The notes: a model not told the origin generated them from the letters alone. A DNA stretch of 15,999 nt from Bacillota bacterium (GCA_023415335.1 JAEZLD010000193.1:1-15999), one strand, 5' to 3'. Shown: positions 7,077-14,673, counted from the stretch's first letter. Translations and numbers: made by a program.

Positions 7077-7358
7077 ATGGAAAGAGATAATATACATAAG
7101 TTCCTTGATGAAAATGGAAGGATAAAAAGATGGCCTAAGCAGAAGGAATACAGACTTATAGCATTAGAGTATTTAGCTGGAAAGTTTGAATATAATAGAA
7201 AATACAGCGAGAAAGAGGTAAATGCCATTATACAGCAGTGGCATACCTTTGAGGATTATTTCCTGTTAAGGCGGGAGCTTATTGAAAGCAAGCTTATGCT
7301 GCGCACCAGAAGCGGCTCTGAATACTGGAGGGCTGACAGACCTGAAGGCGTGGAATAG
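7077..7358 (+). CDS. DUF2087 domain protein
   Basis: A 93-residue soluble protein that is almost entirely one DUF2087 domain: FLDENGRIKRWP (9-20), KQKEYRLIALEYLAGKF (21-37), YSEKEVNAII (43-52), WHTFEDYFLLRREL (55-68) and RTRSGSEYWR (76-85). In other bacteria this domain is often found at the C terminus of a helix-turn-helix regulator, with the KEVN..W..F.D..LRR part resembling a winged-helix element. Here it stands alone. A DNA-binding or ligand-sensing role is possible but not shown. GGGAGG lies seven bases upstream of the ATG and a strong promoter precedes it. The gene is monocistronic and converges on the Rrf2 gene. Confidence 0.85.
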   Translation: MERDNIHKFLDENGRIKRWPKQKEYRLIALEYLAGKFEYNRKYSEKEVNAIIQQWHTFEDYFLLRRELIESKLMLRTRSGSEYWRADRPEGVE

Positions 7359-7381
7359 GCATATATTGATTTTTGTACTGC

Positions 7382-7416
7382 AAAGCCCTAAGTCAAATTG
7401 ATATGCTCAGGGCTTT
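7382..7416 (+). terminator. Probable terminator after the DUF2087 gene
   Basis: An 8-bp perfect stem AAAGCCCT/AGGGCTTT (7382-7389 with 7409-7416) with a 19-nt loop, between convergent genes. The T tract is short on both strands. Confidence 0.55.
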
Positions 7417-7447
7417 AACTACTGCTTAAATAGTGTAATCGTCATTG

Positions 7448-7876
7448 TCATATAACGTAGTTTTCAATGTATCCGTTCTGCATTAAATCCGCAATGGTAA
7501 TTCCATCAAAATAGTGGTTAGTCATTTCATAAAACTTTTTCCACATAGGAAGCGTCCGGCACTCTGCGGCGCGATTACAGGGCTTGGCATCCTCTTGGAG
7601 GCAGGAAATAGGCGCAAGATCACCTTCAGTAAGGCGCAGTATATCCCCAACACGATACTGGTCTGGTTCCTTTGTAAGTCTATATCCGCCACCTTTTCCG
7701 TGCTGTCCTTCCACAAGCTTTTCCTTTGTCAGAAGGGGCATTATTCTCTCAATATACTTAAGGGATATCTCCTGACGGTATGCAACATCCTTCATTGGAA
7801 TGTATTCACCATTCTGATGCTCTGCCAGGTCAATTAATATACGAAGGGCGTAACGTCCTCTGGTTGAAATCAGCAT
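7448..7876 (-). CDS. Rrf2-family transcriptional regulator with three cysteines
   Basis: A 142-residue repressor-type regulator. The N-terminal winged helix (MLISTRGRYALRILIDLA, then ISLKYIERIMPLL at 37-49, and GKGGGYRL at 60-67) is typical of Rrf2. Cys92, Cys100 and Cys106 lie where the Fe-S regulator IscR has Cys92, Cys98 and Cys104. An Fe-S or thiol-sensing form is therefore likely, although the first gap is seven residues rather than five. The gene lies downstream of cysK on the same strand, separated by 166 bp with a terminator and its own extended -10. The neighbourhood suggests control of cysteine synthesis, as CymR does in Bacillus, but CymR does not carry this cysteine set. AAAGGAG lies upstream of the ATG. 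Confidence 0.88.
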   Translation of the reverse strand: MLISTRGRYALRILIDLAEHQNGEYIPMKDVAYRQEISLKYIERIMPLLTKEKLVEGQHGKGGGYRLTKEPDQYRVGDILRLTEGDLAPISCLQEDAKPCNRAAECRTLPMWKKFYEMTNHYFDGITIADLMQNGYIENYVI

Positions 7877-7906
7877 AACATACTTTCTCCTTTCAGATTC
7901 TGTTTC

Positions 7907-7915
7907 ATTATATCA
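7907..7915 (-). promoter_or_regulatory. Extended -10 promoter of the Rrf2 gene
   Basis: On the minus strand TGATATAAT matches the extended -10 consensus. It lies about 30 bases upstream of the ATG at 7876. Confidence 0.5.
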
Positions 7916-7930
7916 TTGGAGTTAGATAAG

Positions 7931-7945
7931 TACCATATAAATTGC
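7931..7945 (-). promoter_or_regulatory. Motif shared with the cysK promoter (candidate Rrf2 operator)
   Basis: The minus strand reads GCAATTTATATGGTA. The cysK promoter region has GCAATTTATGGTA (9065-9053), the same string less TA. It lies about 15 bases upstream of the Rrf2 extended -10. An operator role is inferred. Confidence 0.35.
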
Positions 7946-8000
7946 TGTTCAGTATTATTATGGCACTATTTCATGCAGCGCCCACTGAAACCAGCAGACA

Positions 8001-8035
8001 ATAAAACGGCTCCGATGTTTAAAATCACCGGAGCC
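8001..8035 (-). terminator. Terminator of cysK
   Basis: On the minus strand a 7-bp GC-rich stem GGCTCCG/CGGAGCC (8035-8029 with 8014-8008), extended past one mismatch, is followed by GTTTTATT. It begins eight bases after the cysK stop. Confidence 0.75.
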
Positions 8036-8042
8036 ATAACAT

Positions 8043-8975
8043 CTAATCCATGAACAGTTGAGTAGACAGGTACCTTTCTCCTGTGTCAGGAAGCATAACC
8101 ACAATGGTCTTACCCTCGTTTTCTGGACGTTGTGCAATCTGAATTGCTGCCCATGTGGCAGCACCGGAGGAAATGCCCACCAATACGCCTTCCTTTTTAC
8201 CAATGAGCTTTCCAACATCAAATGCATCTTCATTACGCACAGCGATGATTTCATCATATATCTTTGTGTTCAGTATATCAGGCACGAAGCCTGCACCGAT
8301 TCCCTGAATCTTATGAACTCCTGCGATGCCAGTGGAAAGGACTGCAGATGCTGCAGGCTCTACTGCAACAACCTTAACAGCGGGATTCTGTGATTTTAAA
8401 TATTCTCCTACACCGGTTATGGTTCCACCTGTACCCACACCAGAGACAAAGTAATCCACATTTCCATCAGTATCCTCATAGATTTCAGGACCCGTGGTGC
8501 TTCTGTGAATAGCTGGGTTTGAAGGGTTCACGAACTGACCTGGAACAAAGCTGTTTGGAATTTCTTTTGCAAGCTCATCCGCCTTGGCAATGGCACCCTT
8601 CATGCCTTTTGAACCCTCTGTCAGAACCAGTTCAGCACCATACGCTTTCATAAGCTGCCTGCGCTCCACAGACATAGTTTCTGGCATTACGATGATAATA
8701 CGATAGCCTCTGGCGGCTGCAACTGATGCAAGACCAATGCCTGTATTACCGGAGGTGGGTTCGATGATGACCGAGCCATCCTTGAGAAGGCCCTTTGCTT
8801 CAGCATCATCAATCATTGACTTTGCAATCCTGTCTTTCACAGAGCCTGCAGGATTGAAATACTCTAGCTTTGCGAGGAGCTTAGCCTTCAGTCCATATTC
8901 CTTTTCAATATGAGTGAGTTCCAAAAGGGGTGTTCTTCCAATAAGCTGATCGGCTGACATATAAATTTTAGACAT
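8043..8975 (-). CDS. cysK: Cysteine synthase A (O-acetylserine sulfhydrylase)
   Basis: Cytosolic PLP enzyme that makes L-cysteine from O-acetyl-L-serine and sulfide. It has 310 residues, the normal length. Lys47 in NPAGSVKDR (41-49) is the PLP-binding lysine. PTSGNTG (73-79) is the substrate and phosphate loop. VSGVGTGGTITGVG is the second glycine-rich PLP-phosphate loop, and GISSGAA near the C terminus holds the pyridine-nitrogen Ser. All hallmark residues of the CysK/CysM group are present; the PTSGNTGIGLA form and length favour CysK. AAGGAG lies eight bases before the ATG. A promoter is visible upstream and a terminator downstream. The gene lies upstream of the Rrf2 gene on the same strand, and no cysE is in the window. 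Confidence 0.95.
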   Translation of the reverse strand: MSKIYMSADQLIGRTPLLELTHIEKEYGLKAKLLAKLEYFNPAGSVKDRIAKSMIDDAEAKGLLKDGSVIIEPTSGNTGIGLASVAAARGYRIIIVMPETMSVERRQLMKAYGAELVLTEGSKGMKGAIAKADELAKEIPNSFVPGQFVNPSNPAIHRSTTGPEIYEDTDGNVDYFVSGVGTGGTITGVGEYLKSQNPAVKVVAVEPAASAVLSTGIAGVHKIQGIGAGFVPDILNTKIYDEIIAVRNEDAFDVGKLIGKKEGVLVGISSGAATWAAIQIAQRPENEGKTIVVMLPDTGERYLSTQLFMD

Positions 8976-9048
8976 AATAATATCTCCTTTATAATTATTC
9001 TTTTAAATCGGTTTTTACAATTACCTACCAACCTAGTATGTTAATATA

Positions 9049-9077
9049 GTTATACCATAAATTGCCTAGAATGTACA
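9049..9077 (-). promoter_or_regulatory. Probable cysK promoter with possible operator
   Basis: On the minus strand TGTACA (9077-9072, 4 of 6 to the -35 consensus), a 17-bp spacer and TATAAC (9054-9049, 5 of 6). Just downstream, 9023-9036 on the plus strand carries ACCTACCA-ACCTAG, an 8-bp-period repeat that could be a repressor site. Confidence 0.5.
9053..9065 (-). promoter_or_regulatory. Motif shared with the Rrf2 gene upstream region
   Basis: GCAATTTATGGTA on the minus strand lies in the spacer of the cysK promoter. It matches the Rrf2 upstream motif at 7931-7945 except for a 2-bp insertion there. An operator role is inferred. Confidence 0.35.
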
Positions 9078-9214
9078 GAGGGTATTTTAAAATATTTGGA
9101 TTTTTTTAAATATACAGTCCTAGCTGATTAGAATAAATACAGTGTAAATTTTTGAATTACACCCTATCCTCTATAGAAATTGTACTTTGAACTACTATAT
9201 TTTCGCAGCATATG

Positions 9215-9682
9215 TCAGCTTCTTAGTGTTGCTATTAGCCTGCTTGGCTTAAGCAGAAGGTCTAAACCATCTAAGGGTGAGGATACTAGTACATCTGCAT
9301 GGGACAGGAGACCTGCACACATGCCTTCCCTATCCATAACAGCTATGGAAAGCTCAGCACAGTCAAACATGGGTATATCATTAAAGCCATTTCCCATGCA
9401 GCATACACCCCCTCCAAGGCTCTCTACTATTTCTTTTTTACACTGTCCAGCTCCAGACCTGGGGAAGGTCTTTACCTCTATTCCAAGGCTTTGGCACTGC
9501 TCCCTTACAGTACCGTAGGTGTCCGCAGTAAGAACATATACATTAACCTGCTCCTTAAGCCGAATTATCCGCTCTGGGAGCCCCTCAATAAGCCTTCCAT
9601 CTACTGCAATGGTTCCGTTATAGTCCAGCACCAGATGGTTTATAATAAGTGAATTTCTTCCTGGTATATCTATCTTAATCAT
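9215..9682 (-). CDS. HAD-superfamily protein, soluble P-type-ATPase-like
   Basis: A 155-residue soluble protein equivalent to the phosphorylation (P) domain of P-type ATPases, without membrane helices. Motif I is VLDYNGT (18-24) with nucleophile Asp20. The position two residues on, Asp in phosphatases and Thr in P-type ATPases (DKTGT), is Asn22 here. Motif II Thr52 is in VLTADTYGT, a Lys is at 82 or 83, and motif IV is GNGFNDIPMF (97-106). This pattern fits the soluble P-type-ATPase group of HAD proteins (COG4087). The substrate is unknown: phosphatase or regulatory phosphoprotein are both possible. AAAAGGAG lies seven bases before the ATG. It is a single gene, divergent from the ABC operon. 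No convincing terminator was seen. Confidence 0.8.
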   Translation of the reverse strand: MIKIDIPGRNSLIINHLVLDYNGTIAVDGRLIEGLPERIIRLKEQVNVYVLTADTYGTVREQCQSLGIEVKTFPRSGAGQCKKEIVESLGGGVCCMGNGFNDIPMFDCAELSIAVMDREGMCAGLLSHADVLVSSPLDGLDLLLKPSRLIATLRS

Positions 9683-9793
9683 ATTCCACTCCTTTTAAGC
9701 TTTCCTTATATTATATATGTTTTATTATATGCCAAATCAGCAAATTATTAAATTCCTTCTGGAGTAAAGAAATGCTATGCTTATATCCTGCAA

Positions 9794-9802
9794 TGGTATA
9801 AT
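9794..9802 (+). promoter_or_regulatory. Extended -10 promoter of the ABC exporter operon
   Basis: TGGTATAAT matches the extended -10 consensus, 98 bases before the ATG at 9901, with no -35 at the normal distance. Transcription would start just before the direct repeats at 9816-9852. Confidence 0.5.
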
Positions 9803-9815
9803 GGGACTATGTACG

Positions 9816-9852
9816 ATTCATCCCCTGAATAAAGCAATTCATCCCCATAATA
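9816..9852 (+). repeat. Two 16-bp direct repeats ATTCATCCCCnnAATA, 21 bp apart
   Basis: 9816-9831 and 9837-9852 both read ATTCATCCCC-nn-AATA, offset by 21 bp (two helical turns). They lie in the predicted 5' leader of the ABC operon, between the extended -10 and the ribosome-binding site. They could be a tandem repressor or response-regulator site. Confidence 0.6.
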
Positions 9853-9900
9853 CAAATGGAAGGGTACAATATGTTAGCATAAACCTAGGAAGGTGATGAA

Positions 9901-11745
9901 ATGGATACTAGTATAAAAAAAACAGTAAAGGCAAGTAAGCCACAATATAACATGTGGAGTAACTCCAGATTTATGATAAAGCTGGCTTGGAACAAAGAAA
10001 AAAGCGTAATAGTATTTTGCATACTGCAGGCGGCCCTGGCTGTTGGGATGAATCTTCTGGGGCTTTATGTTACTCCAACCATATTAAAGAGGGTTGAAAG
10101 TTCTGTCCCACTGCAGGAGCTTATATATACCATAGTAATTTTTGCTTCAGCTCTTTTGGTGGTTGGGGCAGCAGCAGCATACCTGGAGGAAAACACTCTT
10201 TTTGGGCGGGTTAAGGTGCGCAACGAGCTTGTGGTTATGGTTCATGATAAATTCTCTGCAACATCCTATCCTAACACAGGCGACCAGGGCTTTCTTAAGC
10301 TTCTTGACAAGGCCAGGATGGCTGTCAGTAGTAATAACCAAGCCACGGAGGCAATCTGGAATACCTTTAAGGACATACTTCAAAGCAGTATGGGATTTAT
10401 AATATATCTGCTTCTTCTCTCCTCCATGGATATATTTGTGGTAGTGCTTACCCTTTCAACAACAGTAGCAGGGTATTTTATTAACAGGAGGATTAACAGC
10501 TGGGGATACCGCCACCGTGAGGAGGAGGCAGCATATTCTCATAAAATGAACTATGTTAGCAGCAAGGTTAAGGATTTTACAGCTGCCAAGGATGTTAGGA
10601 TATTTGGAATGCAGCCATGGCTTGAGGGGGTATATAACAGCACATTGCGTTTATATGAGGCCTTCCGTGCCCGCGGGGAGAGGGTTTATCTCTGGACTAA
10701 CGTTGTAGATGTGGTACTGGCGCTGCTTAGAAACGGCATAGCCTATGCCTACCTGATCTCACTTACCATAAGACAAGGCTTAAGTGCATCCCAGTTCCTG
10801 CTTTACTTTACAGCCATAGGTGGGTTTACAGCATGGATAAGCAGCATACTGAATTCCCTTTCAGTACTCCACAAGCAGAGTCTTGACATATCCACCCTTC
10901 GTGATTACCTTGGCTTTAAGGAGATATTTAAATTTGATGATGGAGAGGCCATGGAGCCTGATATTTCAGAGACCTATGAGCTTGAGCTTAGGAACGTAGC
11001 GTTCAGGTATCCGGAGGCGGATAAGGATACTCTAAGAAATATCAACCTAAGGATAAGACCGGGTGAGAAGCTGGCAGTGGTGGGACTTAACGGAGCAGGT
11101 AAAACAACCCTTATTAAGCTTATATGCGGTTTCTATGACCCTACGGAAGGTCAGGTGCTGATAAATGGTCAGGATATAAGAAAATTCAACCGCAGAGATT
11201 ACTATAGACACTTCTCTGCAGTATTCCAGCAGTTTTCCGTTTTAGCTGCAACCATAGCCCAGAACGTGGCCCAGTCAAAGGACAATGTAGATATGGATAA
11301 GGTTAAGGAATGCATAGAAAGGGCTGGAATAAGGGACAAGATAGAAAGCCTGCCTCAGGGCTATAATACCAACCTTGGCAGAGAGGTATATGAGGATGCT
11401 GTTCAGCTGTCGGGAGGAGAGCTTCAGAGATTGATGCTTGCCAGGGCACTTTATAAGGATGCACCGATTATTATACTGGATGAGCCTACGGCAGCATTGG
11501 ATCCTATTGCTGAAAGTGACATATACAACAAATATAACCAGCTGACAAAGGGACGAACGTCGGTTTATATATCACATAGGCTTGCATCCACCCGTTTCTG
11601 CGACCGTATTATATTTGTTGAGGATGGAACCATTATAGAAGAGGGAACCCATGAGAAACTGGTATCTGGCAGCGGGAGGTATGCAGAGCTGTTTGAAATA
11701 CAAAGCCGCTATTATCGTGAAGGAGGTGACTATAATGAGCAATAA
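9901..11745 (+). CDS. ABC exporter half-transporter, subunit 1 (permease-ATPase)
   Basis: A 614-residue half-transporter with an N-terminal membrane domain (hydrophobic segments from about 36 to 320) and a C-terminal ATPase. Walker A is GLNGAGKTT (395-403), the Q-loop VFQQF (441-445), the signature LSGGELQ (503-509), Walker B IIILDEP (523-529) with catalytic Glu528, D-loop AALDP and switch His559. The nucleotide site is therefore complete. The layout is that of type IV (ABCB/MsbA-like) exporters used for peptides, lipids or drugs. The substrate is not apparent: no precursor peptide, immunity or modification gene is next to it, and there is no N-terminal peptidase domain. The ATG is preceded by AAGGTGAT. 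It overlaps the next gene by 11 bp, so the two probably form a heterodimer. Confidence 0.9.
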   Translation: MDTSIKKTVKASKPQYNMWSNSRFMIKLAWNKEKSVIVFCILQAALAVGMNLLGLYVTPTILKRVESSVPLQELIYTIVIFASALLVVGAAAAYLEENTLFGRVKVRNELVVMVHDKFSATSYPNTGDQGFLKLLDKARMAVSSNNQATEAIWNTFKDILQSSMGFIIYLLLLSSMDIFVVVLTLSTTVAGYFINRRINSWGYRHREEEAAYSHKMNYVSSKVKDFTAAKDVRIFGMQPWLEGVYNSTLRLYEAFRARGERVYLWTNVVDVVLALLRNGIAYAYLISLTIRQGLSASQFLLYFTAIGGFTAWISSILNSLSVLHKQSLDISTLRDYLGFKEIFKFDDGEAMEPDISETYELELRNVAFRYPEADKDTLRNINLRIRPGEKLAVVGLNGAGKTTLIKLICGFYDPTEGQVLINGQDIRKFNRRDYYRHFSAVFQQFSVLAATIAQNVAQSKDNVDMDKVKECIERAGIRDKIESLPQGYNTNLGREVYEDAVQLSGGELQRLMLARALYKDAPIIILDEPTAALDPIAESDIYNKYNQLTKGRTSVYISHRLASTRFCDRIIFVEDGTIIEEGTHEKLVSGSGRYAELFEIQSRYYREGGDYNEQ

Positions 11746-13612
11746 GGATGAGAAAATAAGCATCACAGAAGCCTACAGGCTGAACAAGCGTGCACTTGGC
11801 ATATGGTGGAGGCAAAGCCCTGGGATACTTCTGTCACTCATGGCATGCTCAATAGCTACGGCCATAATACCTCTTGTGGAGATATACCTTTCAGCCAGGA
11901 TAATCAATGAGCTTGCAGGGGAGAGGGATACACAGGTACTCATTAAACTTGTTATAGCAGTGCTTGTTATAGTTTCTGTTTTAAATCTGTTTAAGGGATG
12001 CTTTGACAGGTGGAAAAACAGCAAGCATGCATGTATTCACTATATACAGATGAAGGTGTATTCCGACAAGCTGCTTTCTATGGATTTCTGCTCTACACAG
12101 GACCCAGAAACGGGAGAGCTGCTGTCCCAGATACAGCAGAACGACAGGTGGAGTGGATGGGGACTAAGGAGGTTTATTGAGGATGCTGAAAAGCTTATAA
12201 AAGCATTTATCCAGATATGTGGCTCCATTGCACTTACTGTAACATTATTCTCACTCCCTATTCCTGAAGGAGCAGGAGCAATTGTTGTCCTGAACAGACC
12301 TGTATTTTCTGTTATAATCGTTTTGATTATGCTGGCTGTAACTATTATATCTCCTGCTCTGTCCAACAAGGCTAATGGATACTGGGTTAAATGTGCAGAG
12401 GATGCAAAGGCGGGCAACAGGGCCTTTAGCTTTTATGGCTTTATGGGGTATGATAGGGAGAGAGCACTGGATATACGGATGAATAGACAGGAGATACTGT
12501 GTGGAAAATACCAAAGGGAGTCAGCCTCAGCATTCTCTCCCAAAAGTAAAATTGCAGACTATGCAAAGGGGCCTATGGGGGCACTTTCCGCTGCCTCGGC
12601 TGCTGTATCCTATGTTTTTACGGCTATAGTTTATATATTTGTTTGTCTTAAGGCATGGGGTGGAGCCTTTGGTGTAGGCTCCGTAACCCAGTATGTAAAT
12701 GCCATTACCTCCCTATCAAAGGGAGTGGTGGAGTTTCTCTCAACTCTAGGGTATATGAGATACAACGCCTCGTTTCTCAGGAAGTCTTTTGAGTTTCTTG
12801 GTATACCAAATGTCATGTACAAGGGAAGCCTTACAGTGGAGAAACGCAGTGACAGGAAGTATGAAATAGAGTTTAGGGATGTTTCCTTTAAGTATCCTGG
12901 CTCGGATGCCTGGGCTCTTAGGCACGTTTCTATGAGGTTTAGGATTGGAGAGCGCTTGGCTGTGGTTGGACAAAATGGAAGTGGAAAGACTACCTTCATC
13001 AAGCTCCTGTGCAGGTTGTATGACCCTACTGAAGGAGAAATACTTTTAAACGGTATAGATATTCGCAAGTATGACTATAAGGAGTATATATCCATATTCT
13101 CAATAGTGTTCCAGGACTTTAAGCTGTTTGCTTTCCAATTAGGACAGAATGTGGCTTCAGGTATAAATCCCCAGAAGGAAAAGGTGGAGGAATGCCTAAG
13201 GGAGGCAGGCTTTTTAGAAAGGTATGAAAAGCTGCCTGAAGGTATAGATACCTTCCTGTATAAAGATTTTGAGGACAAAGGTGTTGAGGTGTCAGGAGGA
13301 GAGGCCCAGAAAATCGCTATTGCCAGAGCCCTCTATAAGGATGCTCCCTTTATAATATTAGATGAGCCTACAGCAGCATTAGATCCTGTGGCGGAGATGG
13401 AGATTTACTCTAAGTTTAATGAGATTGTAGGGGATAAAACAGCTGTGTTCATTTCCCACCGCCTGTCCTCCTGCCGCTTCTGTGATGAGATAGCAGTATT
13501 TCATGAGGGACAGGTAGTTCAGCAGGGCAGACATGAGGCTCTTGTGGAGGATGCTCTTGGTAAATACCATGAGCTTTGGAATGCCCAGGCTCAGTATTAT
13601 ACTGTTGCGTGA
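11735..13612 (+). CDS. ABC exporter half-transporter, subunit 2 (permease-ATPase)
   Basis: A 625-residue partner of the upstream gene with the same plan. Hydrophobic segments lie at about 30-60, 70-90, 158-175, 187-207, 285-307 and near 320. The ATPase has Walker A GQNGSGKTT (412-420), Q-loop VFQDF, signature VSGGEAQ (519-525), Walker B IILDEP with Glu544 and switch His575, all intact. Unlike many heterodimeric exporters, neither subunit shows a degenerate catalytic site. The open frame extends upstream to 11651, but AAGGAGGTGA five bases before the ATG at 11735 is a near-perfect Shine-Dalgarno and fixes the start, inside the end of gene 1. The lower sequence similarity of the membrane halves suggests a heterodimer, not a recent duplication. 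Substrate unknown. Confidence 0.9.
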   Translation: MSNKDEKISITEAYRLNKRALGIWWRQSPGILLSLMACSIATAIIPLVEIYLSARIINELAGERDTQVLIKLVIAVLVIVSVLNLFKGCFDRWKNSKHACIHYIQMKVYSDKLLSMDFCSTQDPETGELLSQIQQNDRWSGWGLRRFIEDAEKLIKAFIQICGSIALTVTLFSLPIPEGAGAIVVLNRPVFSVIIVLIMLAVTIISPALSNKANGYWVKCAEDAKAGNRAFSFYGFMGYDRERALDIRMNRQEILCGKYQRESASAFSPKSKIADYAKGPMGALSAASAAVSYVFTAIVYIFVCLKAWGGAFGVGSVTQYVNAITSLSKGVVEFLSTLGYMRYNASFLRKSFEFLGIPNVMYKGSLTVEKRSDRKYEIEFRDVSFKYPGSDAWALRHVSMRFRIGERLAVVGQNGSGKTTFIKLLCRLYDPTEGEILLNGIDIRKYDYKEYISIFSIVFQDFKLFAFQLGQNVASGINPQKEKVEECLREAGFLERYEKLPEGIDTFLYKDFEDKGVEVSGGEAQKIAIARALYKDAPFIILDEPTAALDPVAEMEIYSKFNEIVGDKTAVFISHRLSSCRFCDEIAVFHEGQVVQQGRHEALVEDALGKYHELWNAQAQYYTVA

Positions 13613-13640
13613 GATAAGAAAGCAATAAACTCATAAATAT

Positions 13641-13675
13641 AGTAAAGGCCTGCTATACTGCGGGCCTTTACTTTG
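13641..13675 (+). terminator. Terminator of the ABC exporter operon
   Basis: A 13-bp stem (13641-13653 with 13660-13672, one G-U pair) with loop TATACT, 28 bases after the stop, ending in TTTACTTT. Confidence 0.8.
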
Positions 13676-13683
13676 CCAATATA

Positions 13684-13692
13684 TGCTATAAT
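13684..13692 (+). promoter_or_regulatory. Extended -10 promoter of nudC
   Basis: TGCTATAAT matches the extended -10 consensus. It starts only 12 bases after the preceding terminator stem and 66 bases before the nudC ATG. There is no -35 at the normal spacing. Confidence 0.5.
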
Positions 13693-13749
13693 TAAAAGAG
13701 CAGATTTTAACAGTATGTTCTGTAATTTATATGGGATAGGAGATAACAA

Positions 13750-14586
13750 ATGATACAGGATATTTACCCACACATATTTAATAATGAGTATAGACCCGAA
13801 AAGCCTTCGGATAATGATTACGTATGGGTTTTCAATAAGGGTGATGTGCTTGTTAAAAGCGGCAGTGACAGCTTTAATATTCCTACTTATAAGGATTTAT
13901 GTACCTATGATGAAAAGCTGTCTTCAAAGCTCATATATCTATTTAAAATAGATGACACTAAAGCATACCTGCTTATGGATTATGATAACATACCTGAGGG
14001 AACACTAAGTTCTAGAAGCACTATGGATTTCAGGACATTAGAACCACAATGGCTGGGCTTCATGGGCATTACTGCAAAACACCTTCATGGATGGTATAGC
14101 TCCAACCGCTTCTGCGGAAGGTGTGGAAGGAAGACTACATTACATAAGGCTGAAAGGGCAGTTTGTTGTGAAGGCTGCGGAAACGTAGTGTATCCAACCA
14201 TAGCTCCGGTTATAATGGTGGGTATAACAAATGGAGATAAGATACTTCTAACCCACTATGCTAACAGGCCTTATAAGAGGTATGCCCTGGTTGCCGGATT
14301 TGTGGAGATAGGGGAGACTCTGGAGGATACAGTAAAGCGTGAGGTTATGGAGGAGGTTGGACTTAAGGTAAAGAACATTACATATTATAAAAGCCAGCCC
14401 TGGGCCTTTTCCAGTACTCTAATTTCAGGCTTTTTTGCAGAGGTGGATGGAAGCGACCAGGTAAAGGTGGACCATAGCGAATTAGCCGATGCTGTATGGG
14501 TAAGGTATGATGAAATACCAGAGGGGGATTCCATGGCCAGCCTCAGCCAGGATATGCAGCAGTATTTCAAAATGAGCTTTAAATAA
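13750..14586 (+). CDS. nudC: NAD(H) pyrophosphatase NudC (Nudix hydrolase)
   Basis: Cytosolic Nudix hydrolase of 278 residues that splits NADH/NAD+ into NMN(H) and AMP; the Escherichia coli homologue also removes NAD caps from RNA. The N-terminal domain (1-110) is the usual variable NudC domain. A zinc ribbon follows with Cys122-x2-Cys125 and Cys140-x2-Cys143. The Nudix box runs from Gly183 to Leu205 and reads GFVEIGETLEDTVKREVMEE up to residue 202, with the metal-binding Glu residues present. SQPWAFSSTL (215-224) is the NADH-specific signature SQPWPFPxS downstream of the box, with Ala in place of Pro. AGGAGA lies nine bases before the ATG. It is a single gene between the ABC operon terminator and the BlaI operator region. 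Confidence 0.93.
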   Translation: MIQDIYPHIFNNEYRPEKPSDNDYVWVFNKGDVLVKSGSDSFNIPTYKDLCTYDEKLSSKLIYLFKIDDTKAYLLMDYDNIPEGTLSSRSTMDFRTLEPQWLGFMGITAKHLHGWYSSNRFCGRCGRKTTLHKAERAVCCEGCGNVVYPTIAPVIMVGITNGDKILLTHYANRPYKRYALVAGFVEIGETLEDTVKREVMEEVGLKVKNITYYKSQPWAFSSTLISGFFAEVDGSDQVKVDHSELADAVWVRYDEIPEGDSMASLSQDMQQYFKMSFK

Positions 14587-14610
14587 TTCATAATATTCCC
14601 CTCTACAGTA

Positions 14611-14657
14611 TGTGTCTAACGTGTTAGACTAAATTATAGTCTAATGCATTAGACACA
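14611..14657. promoter_or_regulatory. Double palindromic operator of the BlaI-type repressor
   Basis: Site 1 (14614-14629) is GTCTAACGTGTTAGAC, two 7-bp arms around 2 bases. Site 2 (14639-14654) is GTCTAATGCATTAGAC, a perfect 16-bp palindrome. They are 25 bp apart, and the outer TGT/ACA makes the whole 47-bp block symmetrical in outline. TATAGT (14635-14640) could be the -10, so bound repressor would cover the promoter. Autoregulation by the adjacent repressor is inferred. Confidence 0.75.
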
Positions 14658-14673
14658 TAAAGTAGGGTATGCA

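Noticed and set aside
9142..9162. 6-bp hairpin (GTGTAA/TTACAC) downstream of the HAD gene
   Set aside because: The stem is too short and AT-rich to call a terminator.
8976..9179. Riboswitch or T-box leader before cysK
   Set aside because: The distance from the predicted transcription start to the ATG is short, and no T-box motif, anti-terminator or terminator pair is visible.
14614..14654. The paired palindromes as recombination or attachment sites, or a tiny CRISPR-like array
   Set aside because: There are only two units, each an internal palindrome placed directly before a repressor gene. An operator explains them better.
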